Positions 16,557 to 24,493 of a stretch of 35,547 bases of DNA are shown piece by piece. Made by a program: the position numbers and the translations under genes. Source of the DNA: Clostridium tetanomorphum (GTDB lineage Bacteria > Bacillota > Clostridia > Clostridiales > Clostridiaceae). The notes beneath the pieces are model-generated. The model saw nothing but the letters and a program-made list of their open reading frames with translations, was not told where the DNA came from and made no database searches. Within the stretch, counting starts at the first letter, position 1; each line of letters begins with the position of its first letter. The stretch is taken from the NCBI RefSeq assembly GCF_017873215.1, contig NZ_JAGGKA010000030.1, positions 1-35,547 of the forward strand, written 5' to 3'.

Positions 16557-17663
16557 TTACTTATGAATTTTCTCTACATTAACCATTTCCATAGTTGAAA
16601 AGTCTTCTAATGGGAACTTAACTGGATTTCCTGTAAGTCTTGATTTATAAGCAGCAAGTATTATAGCCATACCTTTTTTGCCTTCTTCTCCATTTATTAA
16701 TGGTTCTTTATTTTCATGTATAGCTTCTATTACATCTTTAAACAAATATGTGTGACCAAATCCATAAACTGTATCTGGATCTTCTCCTTGTTCCTTTAAT
16801 ATTTCTTCTTCACTATCCTTGTTATCTCCAAATCTCCAAGTTTCAATTTTATTTACCGCAAGACCGCCTATTGATACTGCTCCATTTTCTCCAAATATAC
16901 TTAAAGTTTCCTCAAGATTTTTTGGATATACACAAGCACTTCCTTCTACAATTCCTATAGAACCATTCTTAAATCTTATTACTATTGCTCCGAAATCTTC
17001 TGCTTCTATATCTCTTAAGAAAGTATCACATTGAGCATATACTGTATCAATTTCTCCACCCATCATCCACTGTAGTAGATCTATATTATGTATACATTGA
17101 TTCATTAATGTTCCACCATCTAAAGGCCAAGTTCCCCTCCATGGAGCTTGTGTATAATAACCCATATTTCTATTCCATAAAATTCTTGCCGTACCATTAA
17201 CAAGCCTTCCAAATCTATTTTCTTCTATAGCTTTTCTAAGCTTTTGTATAGGTGCATTAAATCTATTTTGATGACTTACACATAATTTCACATCATTATC
17301 TTTAGCACATTTAATCATATTATCTGCATCTTTTATTGATAAAGCCATTGGCTTTTCAACAATAACATGTTTTCCTTTATTCATACAGTAAATAGCTATT
17401 TCAGAATGATATCCACTTTCAGTTGCTATTGTTATTACATCTATTTCTTCTTTATCTAACATTTCTTTGTAATCAGTATAAACACCTACATTTAAAGGAC
17501 TGTTCATTTTTTCTATGTATTCATTCTTCTTAGCTTCGGCATTTTCTTTAATAATGTCACAAGTTCCAACAAGTAATGCTTCTTCTTTATTATTAACTAA
17601 TGCTTCTACATGCTTATATGAAATTCTTCCACACCCTATAATTGCAAATCTTAACTTTTTCAT
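16557..17663 (-). CDS. WbpB/WlbA-like UDP-sugar 3-dehydrogenase (Gfo/Idh/MocA family)
   Basis: 368-aa oxidoreductase. The N-terminal NAD-binding motif AIIGCGRISYKH is at 8-18, the catalytic EKP at 103-105, and GGTLMNQCIHNIDLLQWMMG carries the second-domain histidine expected in WlbA. WbpB/WlbA oxidises carbon 3 of UDP-GlcNAcA to give the 3-keto sugar used by the aminotransferase WbpE. The start at 17663 follows GAGGTG with ideal spacing; an upstream in-frame ATG has no site. It lies between wbpA-like and wbpD-like genes, the order needed for the pathway. Other Gfo/Idh/MocA functions are possible for the family, but this neighbourhood makes WbpB the best fit. Confidence 0.86.
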   Translation of the reverse strand: MKKLRFAIIGCGRISYKHVEALVNNKEEALLVGTCDIIKENAEAKKNEYIEKMNSPLNVGVYTDYKEMLDKEEIDVITIATESGYHSEIAIYCMNKGKHVIVEKPMALSIKDADNMIKCAKDNDVKLCVSHQNRFNAPIQKLRKAIEENRFGRLVNGTARILWNRNMGYYTQAPWRGTWPLDGGTLMNQCIHNIDLLQWMMGGEIDTVYAQCDTFLRDIEAEDFGAIVIRFKNGSIGIVEGSACVYPKNLEETLSIFGENGAVSIGGLAVNKIETWRFGDNKDSEEEILKEQGEDPDTVYGFGHTYLFKDVIEAIHENKEPLINGEEGKKGMAIILAAYKSRLTGNPVKFPLEDFSTMEMVNVEKIHK

Positions 17664-17687
17664 AAAAATCACCTCATATTTTATTAT

Positions 17688-17713
17688 AGGATAAGTCAAA
17701 ATTGACTTATCCT
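17688..17713. other. Intercistronic hairpin between wbpA-like and wbpB-like genes
   Basis: Perfect 12-bp inverted repeat AGGATAAGTCAA (17688-17699) and TTGACTTATCCT (17702-17713). On the minus strand it is followed by ATAATAAAATATG, not by a U run, so it is a poor terminator. It may set relative mRNA stability or act as a weak attenuator before the oxidoreductase gene. Confidence 0.6.
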
Positions 17714-17719
17714 TTAAAA

Positions 17720-19036
17720 TTAAAGTTTATATATTTTTTCTCTATTATTTTTCACTTCTTTTGTAGCATTTCTTGTATCGTAAATTATCTTAGCTTTTTC
17801 AGTTAAAGCTTCATAATCTACATTACTATGATTAGTTGTAATAACTACTATATCAGTTTCATCTATTACTTCTTTCCAATCTACTGTAAAGTATTTCTTT
17901 CCCTTATGTTCAAATTCAGGAATATATGAATCGCAGATTACAACCTCTGCACCATTCTTTTCTAGGTGCTCTATTACTTTTAATGCTGGAGATTCTCTCA
18001 TATCATCTATATCATTTTTATAAGCTACTCCCATAAGCAATACTTTTGCACCATTCATAGCTTTCTTTTCTTTATTTAATAACTTCATTACATTATCAAC
18101 CACATATTCTGGCATTTGGTCATTAATTCTTCCTGAAGTTTGAATTAAGCTTGTATGGAAATCATATTCTTTAGCTTTCCATTCTAAATAAAATGGGTCA
18201 AGTGGTATACAATGTCCGCCTAATCCAGGACCTGGATAAAAAGCCATAAATCCATATGGTTTTGTTTTTGCTGCATCTATTACTTCCCATACGTCTATAT
18301 TCATTTTGTTACATAATACAGCTATTTCATTAGCTAAAGCTATATTTATATTTCTAAACGTATTTTCAAGAATTTTCTCCATTTCTGCTATAGCTGGTGA
18401 AGATACTGTATGTATCTCTCCTTCTAGTACACTTTTATATAATGCTGCTGCAACTTCTGTACATTCTGGAGTACATCCACCTACTACTTTTGGAGTATTT
18501 TTAGTTTTAAACTGTTTATTACCTGGGTCAACTCTCTCTGGTGAAAATGCTAGAAAAAAATCTTCTCCACATTTAAGTCCAGTTTCTTCAAGTATTGGTT
18601 TTAGAACTTCTTCTGTAGTTCCTGGATAAGTTGTACTTTCTAAAACTACTAACATTCCTCTATGTAAATATTTTGCCACACTTTTAGTTGAATTTACAAC
18701 ATAGGATAAGTCTGGTTGCTTATATATATCAAGTGGAGTTGGCACTGCTATACAAACAGCATCTACTTCTCCTACAAAGCTAAAATCAGTAGTTGCTTTT
18801 AAGTTTCCTGCTTCTACAATTTCCTTTAAATCTGTGTCTACTACATCACCTATATAATTATGTCCTTTATTTACTAGTTCTACTTTATGATCCTGAACAT
18901 CAAATCCTATAACTTTATATCCAGCCTTAGCCTTTTCTACTGCTAGTGGTAATCCTACATATCCTAGTCCCACTACTCCTAGCTTTGCTGTTTTATCCTC
19001 TAACTTTTTTATTAATTCGTCTCTTATCTGTGACAT
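17720..19036 (-). CDS. wbpA: UDP-N-acetylglucosamine 6-dehydrogenase (WbpA/WecC type)
   Basis: 438-aa nucleotide-sugar dehydrogenase that oxidises UDP-GlcNAc to UDP-GlcNAcA with two NAD+. The NAD-binding GLGYVGLP is at 23-30, AFSPERVDPGN at 163-173, and the catalytic cysteine is C276 in GPGLGGHCIPLDP. The C-terminal UDP-binding domain has MGVAYKNDIDDMRESP. The SPER-x-DPGN and GLGGHCIPLDP patterns fit the WbpA/TuaD-like group rather than UDP-glucose dehydrogenases of the human type. AGGAGG precedes the ATG at normal spacing, and a very good promoter lies at 19078-19106. UDP-ManNAc or UDP-glucose as substrate cannot be excluded, but the adjacent wbpB-, wbpD- and wbpE-like genes argue for UDP-GlcNAc. 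Confidence 0.9.
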   Translation of the reverse strand: MSQIRDELIKKLEDKTAKLGVVGLGYVGLPLAVEKAKAGYKVIGFDVQDHKVELVNKGHNYIGDVVDTDLKEIVEAGNLKATTDFSFVGEVDAVCIAVPTPLDIYKQPDLSYVVNSTKSVAKYLHRGMLVVLESTTYPGTTEEVLKPILEETGLKCGEDFFLAFSPERVDPGNKQFKTKNTPKVVGGCTPECTEVAAALYKSVLEGEIHTVSSPAIAEMEKILENTFRNINIALANEIAVLCNKMNIDVWEVIDAAKTKPYGFMAFYPGPGLGGHCIPLDPFYLEWKAKEYDFHTSLIQTSGRINDQMPEYVVDNVMKLLNKEKKAMNGAKVLLMGVAYKNDIDDMRESPALKVIEHLEKNGAEVVICDSYIPEFEHKGKKYFTVDWKEVIDETDIVVITTNHSNVDYEALTEKAKIIYDTRNATKEVKNNREKIYKL

Positions 19037-19077
19037 CGTTTTAACCTCCTAGGTTTATAGATTTACAACCAAATAAA

Positions 19078-19106
19078 ATTATACACTTTGTTAATATGCC
19101 GGTCAA
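19078..19106 (-). promoter_or_regulatory. Sigma-A promoter upstream of the wbpA-like gene
   Basis: On the minus strand TTGACC (19106-19101) is followed by a 17-bp spacer and TATAAT (19083-19078), close to consensus. The predicted transcript start near 19071 leaves a short leader before the AGGAGG and the ATG at 19036. It would give this part of the locus its own transcription start, apart from the one upstream of the dehydratase gene. Confidence 0.8.
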
Positions 19107-19145
19107 ACTTTTTTATATTTTATTTAAAAATTTATAACAACTTTG

Positions 19146-20330
19146 TTATTTTAATAAGGATTTATAAATAGAAATAACTTTCTTGGCGTTTATATCCCAA
19201 GTAAAATTCTCTTTAACAGTTATCTTACCATTATTACCTATATCTATTCTTGCTTCTTCATTACCTATTAAATAATCTAAAACTTTAATCAATTCATGAA
19301 CATTTTCTCTTTCTACAAGGAATCCATTAATTCCATTATCAATAGCATCTTCTATTCCTTCTCCTTTTACCCCTATAACTGGTTTCCCTTGAGCCATGCC
19401 CTCTATATATACCATACCAAACCCTTCTTTGTAACTTGGCAAAGAAAAGATTTCACAAAGAGCCATTTGTTTTATTACTTCATCATGAGGAAGTTTGCCT
19501 AAAAAATTTACATTTTTTTCTAAACCAAAATCTTCCACTAGAACCTTAAGCTCTTCTTTAAACTCTCCATCACCTATTATATCATACTGTATATTTGGAT
19601 ATTTTTCTATAAGATTACTTATAGCTTTTAAATTTATATGAATTCCTTTGGTCTTTTTTAAATTTGAAACACTTAATATTTTAATGTTATTCTCTATCTT
19701 ATCCTTATTTTGAATTTTATAATCTAGACATATTTTATCTATACCATTATTTACAACTTCTATTTTTTCATAAAAGCTTTCATCTTTAACTGCATTTTTC
19801 AATTTATTACTTACAGTTACTATTTTATCCACTTTATTTAAAGTTTTAAATAAAGCCTTTCTACATTTTTCATTTCTAGTCATTGTATTTTGAAAATCTT
19901 GACCATGTACAGTAACTATATGTGGAACATTATATTTTTCATTAACTTTCATAGCGCTATATCCATCTGGTAAAGCTACATTAGAATGAATTATATCAAA
20001 TTTAAACTCTTTGTATATTTCTTCTACAATATTTTGTATCCCTAATGCCATGAATTCACCAGATTTATAGAATAAAATCCCCTTTGGAAACTCTATATAT
20101 CTAGGATAATAAATTTCTATAGAATCCATTACAGTTTTAAAAGGAATATTAGAATAGGCTTTCCATTTAGCACTTAATTTATTAATAGGAAAAGGTGCTA
20201 ATGGAACAGGACTCACTACTTTAACCTCACAACCTTGGTTTACTAAAGCTTTAGCCTGTTGGTGTACAAAAATTCCCGACATATTATTAAAGGTAGATGG
20301 ATACATATGAGAAATTATTAAAACTTTCAT
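19146..20330 (-). CDS. GT4-family glycosyltransferase
   Basis: 394-aa GT-B transferase. It begins MKVLIISHMYPSTFNNMSGIFV, which has the glycine-containing acceptor-site loop, and has HIVTVHGQDFQNT in the first domain. The second domain includes ILSVSNLKKTKGIHINLKA and the GT4 donor motif SYKEGFGMVYIEGMAQGKPV with its Glu pair. GAGGT precedes the ATG by about 6 nt, and the gene starts 11 bp after the aminotransferase gene. A weak hairpin, ATAACAA with TTGTTAT (19134-19149), overlaps its stop codon and is followed by AAATTTTT on the minus strand, so some transcripts may end here before the next promoter. Sugar specificity is unknown. Confidence 0.88.
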   Translation of the reverse strand: MKVLIISHMYPSTFNNMSGIFVHQQAKALVNQGCEVKVVSPVPLAPFPINKLSAKWKAYSNIPFKTVMDSIEIYYPRYIEFPKGILFYKSGEFMALGIQNIVEEIYKEFKFDIIHSNVALPDGYSAMKVNEKYNVPHIVTVHGQDFQNTMTRNEKCRKALFKTLNKVDKIVTVSNKLKNAVKDESFYEKIEVVNNGIDKICLDYKIQNKDKIENNIKILSVSNLKKTKGIHINLKAISNLIEKYPNIQYDIIGDGEFKEELKVLVEDFGLEKNVNFLGKLPHDEVIKQMALCEIFSLPSYKEGFGMVYIEGMAQGKPVIGVKGEGIEDAIDNGINGFLVERENVHELIKVLDYLIGNEEARIDIGNNGKITVKENFTWDINAKKVISIYKSLLK

Positions 20331-20341
20331 ATTTTACCTCT

Positions 20342-21445
20342 TTATTTTTCTAAGAACTTTTTTATGCAACTAACTACATATTCCTGCTGTTCCCTTGTAA
20401 TTTCAGGATACATAGGTAATGCAAAAGTTAACTTACACGCTTCTTCTACTATAGGTAATTCCCCTTCTTTATATCCTAAATATTTATATACGTCTAGCAT
20501 TTGAACTGGTACTGGATAATATATTGCTGTAGATACTCCATTATCCTTTAAAAATTGTACAAATTGATCTCTATTCTTAGCTCTTACAACATATTGATGA
20601 TATATCTGAGTACAATCTTTATCTTCATAAGGAAGTACTATGTCCAATCCCTTTAGTAATTCATCATATATGTGGGCTTTTTCATATCTTAATCTATTCC
20701 ATTCTTTTAAATATTTTAATTTTACTCTAAGTATAGCTGCTTGAATTTCATCTAATCTACTATTATATCCAATTACTTCATGATGATACTTCTTTTTACT
20801 TCCATGAACTCTCAATAATCTTATTTTTTCTGCTAATTCATCATTATTAGTAACTATCATACCTCCATCCCCATAACAGCCTAAGTTTTTAGTTGGGAAA
20901 AATGAATAAGTTCCCGCCATTCCAATGCTTCCAGCTTTTTTTCCCTTATATTCTGCTCCTATAGCTTGGCAAGCATCTTCAATTACAGGTATTTTATGCT
21001 TATTTGCAATTTCCATAATTTTATCCATTTGACACATTTGTCCGAATATATGAACAGGTATAATAGCTTTTGTCTTTTCTGTTATTTTTTCTTCTATTTT
21101 TTCTGGATCTATGCATAAAGTATTTTTATCTATATCTACAAATACTGGTGTAGCTCCAATTACAGAAGTAGTTTCTGCTGACGCAAAAAATGTAAATGGC
21201 GTTGTTATAACTTCATCTCCTGGACCTACTCCTAACGCCTTTAGTGAAAGCATTAATGCGTCTGTCCCATTAGCTACAGAAATGGCATGCTTCACCCCTG
21301 TAAATTCTGCTATCTCTCTTTCTAATTCTTTTACATTAGGTCCCATAATAAAATGAGTTGATTGTAAAACTTCTTTAATAGCTTTATCTATTTCCTCTTC
21401 CATTTTACCATACTGTACTTTTAAATCTAATAATTCAACTTTCAT
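20342..21445 (-). CDS. WbpE-like PLP-dependent sugar aminotransferase (DegT/DnrJ/EryC1)
   Basis: 367-aa fold-type I aminotransferase. The PLP lysine is K186 in SFFPTKNLGCYGDGG, the pyridine-ring Asp is D157 in VIEDACQAIGA, and NGTDAL near 59-64 binds the phosphate. The opening ELLDLKVQYGK and the run HGSKKKYHHEVIGYNSRLDEIQAA match WbpE of Pseudomonas closely from memory. WbpE uses glutamate to place an amino group on carbon 3 of the UDP-3-keto-GlcNAcA made by WbpB. GGAG precedes the ATG, 14 bp after the dehydratase gene. Because it directly follows a WbpM-type dehydratase, a 4-aminotransferase (PglE-like) role was considered, but the overall sequence fits WbpE better. Confidence 0.88.
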   Translation of the reverse strand: MKVELLDLKVQYGKMEEEIDKAIKEVLQSTHFIMGPNVKELEREIAEFTGVKHAISVANGTDALMLSLKALGVGPGDEVITTPFTFFASAETTSVIGATPVFVDIDKNTLCIDPEKIEEKITEKTKAIIPVHIFGQMCQMDKIMEIANKHKIPVIEDACQAIGAEYKGKKAGSIGMAGTYSFFPTKNLGCYGDGGMIVTNNDELAEKIRLLRVHGSKKKYHHEVIGYNSRLDEIQAAILRVKLKYLKEWNRLRYEKAHIYDELLKGLDIVLPYEDKDCTQIYHQYVVRAKNRDQFVQFLKDNGVSTAIYYPVPVQMLDVYKYLGYKEGELPIVEEACKLTFALPMYPEITREQQEYVVSCIKKFLEK

Positions 21446-21459
21446 AAACTCTCTCTCCT

Positions 21460-23301
21460 TTAATTAGTTTTTCTCTTGTAACTAGGAACCTTTTCCTCAA
21501 CTAATTTAATTATATCTTCTTTTTCTTTATATATAACTTGCTTAAATTCATCTATGGATTCTTCTACAAATTCTATAGTATTATCTGTAGGCTTCTCTAC
21601 ATATATTTTATCATGTTCTGTAGATGTTAGGGCAATTTCGTTCATAAGTAATTCTTCATATAGCTTTTCTCCTGGTCTAAGACCTGTATATTCTATTTTT
21701 ATTTCTACATCTGGTTGATATCCAGAAAGCCTTATTAAATCCTTAGCAAGATCAACAATTTTAACAGGCTCTCCCATATCTAATACAAATATCTCTCCAC
21801 CTTTTGCCATAGCACCTGCTTGTATAACTAATTGAGCTGCTTCTGGTATAGTCATAAAATATCTATTTATTTCTGGGTGAGTTACTGTAACCGGTCCTCC
21901 ATGTGCTATCTGCTTTTTAAATAGTGGAATAACAGATCCATTACTTCCTAACACATTACCAAATCTTACTGCTACATATTCTGTATTACTAATACTATCA
22001 AAAGCCTGTATAATTATTTCACAAAATCTCTTAGTAGCTCCCATAATGTTTGTAGGATTTACAGCTTTATCAGTACTAATTTGTACAAATTTTTTTACAC
22101 CAAATTCATGACTACATTTTACCACATTATAAGTTCCTACTATATTATTTTTTATTGCTTCAGCAGGATTACTTTCCATAAGTGGAACATGTTTATGAGC
22201 TGCTGCATGAAAAACAACTTCTGGTTTATATTTTGAAAATATATCATTTAACCTTTTCTCATCTCTAATAGAGGCTATTATAACTTCTTTGTTTAAATTA
22301 GGATAATTATAATTTAACTCCATTTGTAAATCGTAAGCGTTATTTTCATATATATCTAATATAAGGAGTTTTTTAGGGTTAAATTTTGCTATTTGTCTGC
22401 ACAATTCTGATCCGATAGAGCCTCCTCCACCAGTTACTAAAATAACTTTGTCCTTTATATACTTGTTTATATTGTCACTATTTAGTTTTACTTCTTCTCT
22501 TCCTAATAAGTCTTCTATACTTACGTCTCTTACTTTATTTATGCTAACCTTTCCATCTATAATTTCATATATTCCTGGAAGAGTTTTTAACTTTGCATTA
22601 GTATCTTTACATATGTTTATTATAGCTCTTTTTATTTCTACATCTGCTGAAGGAATTGCTAAAATTATTTCTTCAACACTTTTTTCTTCACATATAGCTT
22701 TAATATTTTCTCTTCCACCAATTACTTTAACTCCACTTATAAGCTTTCCAATTTTACTTTTGTCATCATCAATTAATCCAATTATATTATAGTTTAAATT
22801 ATTACTCTTTTTTATTTCTTTAATTAGTAATGCTGAAGCATCCCCTGCTCCAATTATTAATAACTTCTTCTTTCTTTTATTACAAGTTTTATCTCCTATA
22901 GTTTCTTCCATTATTCTGTATCTAAATCTCATACCACCTAAAGCTACTACAGATAATAGCCAAAATATTATATGTACACCATAAGGAAATCTTACATACT
23001 TTGCTTCTAACAATTTGTAATTTATAAAATAGTTATAAATTATAATAACTACATTTGATAAAGAAATAGAATAAATTATAGACATTAGTTCTTCTATTGA
23101 TGCATATTTCCATATACTATCATACAAATGAAAAATTTTATTAAAGAATAATGTTATAAGAATCGCAGGAATAATAGAAAGTTTAAAGAATTCTACATAT
23201 TCACTAGGAATCCTAAAATCAAGCCTTATTAAAAAAGCTAAATATAATGATAAAACTACTAGTAAAACATCACTTAACATAAGTTTTTTATCTTTTTTCA
23301 T
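21460..23301 (-). CDS. Membrane UDP-GlcNAc 4,6-dehydratase, WbpM/PglF/CapD type
   Basis: 613-aa protein. Four hydrophobic segments occupy about 8-25, 40-55, 78-95 and 108-125. A CoA-binding-like Rossmann domain starts at KLLIIGAGDASALL (146-159). The extended short-chain dehydrogenase domain starts at LVTGGGGSIGSE (288-299). The catalytic region STDK (409-412) and MGATK (420-424) has Met in place of the classical Tyr, as in WbpM and PglF. The enzyme converts UDP-GlcNAc to UDP-4-keto-6-deoxy-GlcNAc at the membrane. AGGATG precedes the ATG. It is the first gene of the locus after a promoter at 23348-23375. No 4-reductase is recognisable in the window, so the fate of its product is open. Confidence 0.9.
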   Translation of the reverse strand: MKKDKKLMLSDVLLVVLSLYLAFLIRLDFRIPSEYVEFFKLSIIPAILITLFFNKIFHLYDSIWKYASIEELMSIIYSISLSNVVIIIYNYFINYKLLEAKYVRFPYGVHIIFWLLSVVALGGMRFRYRIMEETIGDKTCNKRKKKLLIIGAGDASALLIKEIKKSNNLNYNIIGLIDDDKSKIGKLISGVKVIGGRENIKAICEEKSVEEIILAIPSADVEIKRAIINICKDTNAKLKTLPGIYEIIDGKVSINKVRDVSIEDLLGREEVKLNSDNINKYIKDKVILVTGGGGSIGSELCRQIAKFNPKKLLILDIYENNAYDLQMELNYNYPNLNKEVIIASIRDEKRLNDIFSKYKPEVVFHAAAHKHVPLMESNPAEAIKNNIVGTYNVVKCSHEFGVKKFVQISTDKAVNPTNIMGATKRFCEIIIQAFDSISNTEYVAVRFGNVLGSNGSVIPLFKKQIAHGGPVTVTHPEINRYFMTIPEAAQLVIQAGAMAKGGEIFVLDMGEPVKIVDLAKDLIRLSGYQPDVEIKIEYTGLRPGEKLYEELLMNEIALTSTEHDKIYVEKPTDNTIEFVEESIDEFKQVIYKEKEDIIKLVEEKVPSYKRKTN

Positions 23302-23347
23302 AATTTATCACATCCTACTACTAAAATAGTATTATATTACTTTAATC

Positions 23348-23375
23348 ATTTTACATCATTTAAAAAATTATTCAA
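23348..23375 (-). promoter_or_regulatory. Sigma-A promoter for the polysaccharide locus
   Basis: On the minus strand TTGAAT (23375-23370), a 16-bp spacer and TAAAAT (23353-23348) form a reasonable sigma-A promoter about 47 bp before the ATG of the dehydratase gene. It lies just after the terminator of galU, so it is the natural start of the main locus transcript. Confidence 0.6.
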
Positions 23376-23456
23376 TAAGCAGATTTCCTCTAGCATAACA
23401 AAAGTTTAACATATTAGAGCTAAAAAATATATACTATATATCTTCTATACACAAAA

Positions 23457-23492
23457 AATTCAACCTTATTATTAATATAACAAGGTTGAATT
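23457..23492 (-). terminator. Terminator after galU
   Basis: An 11-bp perfect stem, AATTCAACCTT (23457-23467) and AAGGTTGAATT (23482-23492), with a 14-nt AT-rich loop. On the minus strand it is followed by TTTTTTGTG. It separates the galU transcript from the polysaccharide locus. The 235-bp gap 23302-23536 otherwise contains the promoter described at 23348-23375 and AT-rich sequence. Confidence 0.75.
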
Positions 23493-23536
23493 GTGCAATT
23501 TTTCTATTAAATTAAGCCTTTTTTATCTTTAGCTTT

Positions 23537-24409
23537 TTATATAGATTTTTCTTTTATTGTTAACAAATAATTCATAAAATCTTCTCTTAAATCTTCTCTT
23601 TTCAATGCAAATTCTACTGTAGCTTCTAAAAATCCCAATTTATCTCCTACATCATATCTTCTTCCTGTAAAAGAATAAGCATACATTGCTTCCTGTGATG
23701 CTAAAGTTCTTAATGCATCCGTTAGTTGAATCTCTCCACCTTTACCTGGCTTTGTATTTTCCAAAATTTCAAATATTCTTGGAGTTATTATATATCTACC
23801 TAATATAGCAATATTAGAAGGAGCCTCTTCAACTTTTGGTTTTTCCACTAAATCTTTCACTTTATATACTCTATCTTCAATATACATACCTTTCACTATA
23901 CCATATTTATACACGTCTTCTGTATTAACTTCCTGTACACCTAAAATAGTTGTCTTGTATTCATTAAAACAATTAATTAATTGTTTTAAACAAGGTACTT
24001 CACTATCTACTACGTCGTCTCCTAACATAACTGCAAAAGGTTCATTTCCAACAAAAGTCTTGGCACATCCTATAGCATGACCTAATCCTTTAGGCTCTTT
24101 TTGTCTTATGTAATAAATATCTGCCATATTTGAAATATCTTCTACCATATTTAACAAATCATCTTTTCCTGTATCTTGTAATTGATGTTCTAGTTCTATA
24201 GATTTATCAAAATGGTCTTCTATGGCTCTTTTATTTCTTCCTGTTATAATTAAGATTTCTTCTATTCCTGAAGCTACAGCTTCCTCTATTATATACTGAA
24301 TAGTTGGTTTATCCACTATAGGTAACATTTCTTTAGGTTGCGCTTTTGTAGCTGGTAAAAATCTTGTACCTAACCCTGCCGCAGGTATTATAGCCTTTTT
24401 TACTCTCAT
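23537..24409 (-). CDS. galU: UTP-glucose-1-phosphate uridylyltransferase
   Basis: 290-aa nucleotidyltransferase that makes UDP-glucose from UTP and glucose 1-phosphate in the cytoplasm. It starts MRVKKAIIPAAGLGTRFLPAT, the UTP-binding loop typical of GalU/GtaB, followed by KEMLPIVDKPTIQYIIEEA. VMLGDDVVDS holds the metal-binding Asp, and the donor site continues with GKGGEIQLTDALR. Length is normal. The start at 24409 is chosen because AGGAGA lies 7 nt upstream; an in-frame ATG at 24427 precedes that site. It lies 84 bp downstream of the TPR gene and shares the strand with phosphoglucomutase, which supplies its substrate. Confidence 0.96.
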   Translation of the reverse strand: MRVKKAIIPAAGLGTRFLPATKAQPKEMLPIVDKPTIQYIIEEAVASGIEEILIITGRNKRAIEDHFDKSIELEHQLQDTGKDDLLNMVEDISNMADIYYIRQKEPKGLGHAIGCAKTFVGNEPFAVMLGDDVVDSEVPCLKQLINCFNEYKTTILGVQEVNTEDVYKYGIVKGMYIEDRVYKVKDLVEKPKVEEAPSNIAILGRYIITPRIFEILENTKPGKGGEIQLTDALRTLASQEAMYAYSFTGRRYDVGDKLGFLEATVEFALKREDLREDFMNYLLTIKEKSI

Positions 24410-24493
24410 TAAAAGTTCTCCTTTCATTTCCCCGTATTCCCTAAAATATATAATTTACACAAAACCTTAATATTATTCCTTACTTAATCTGTT

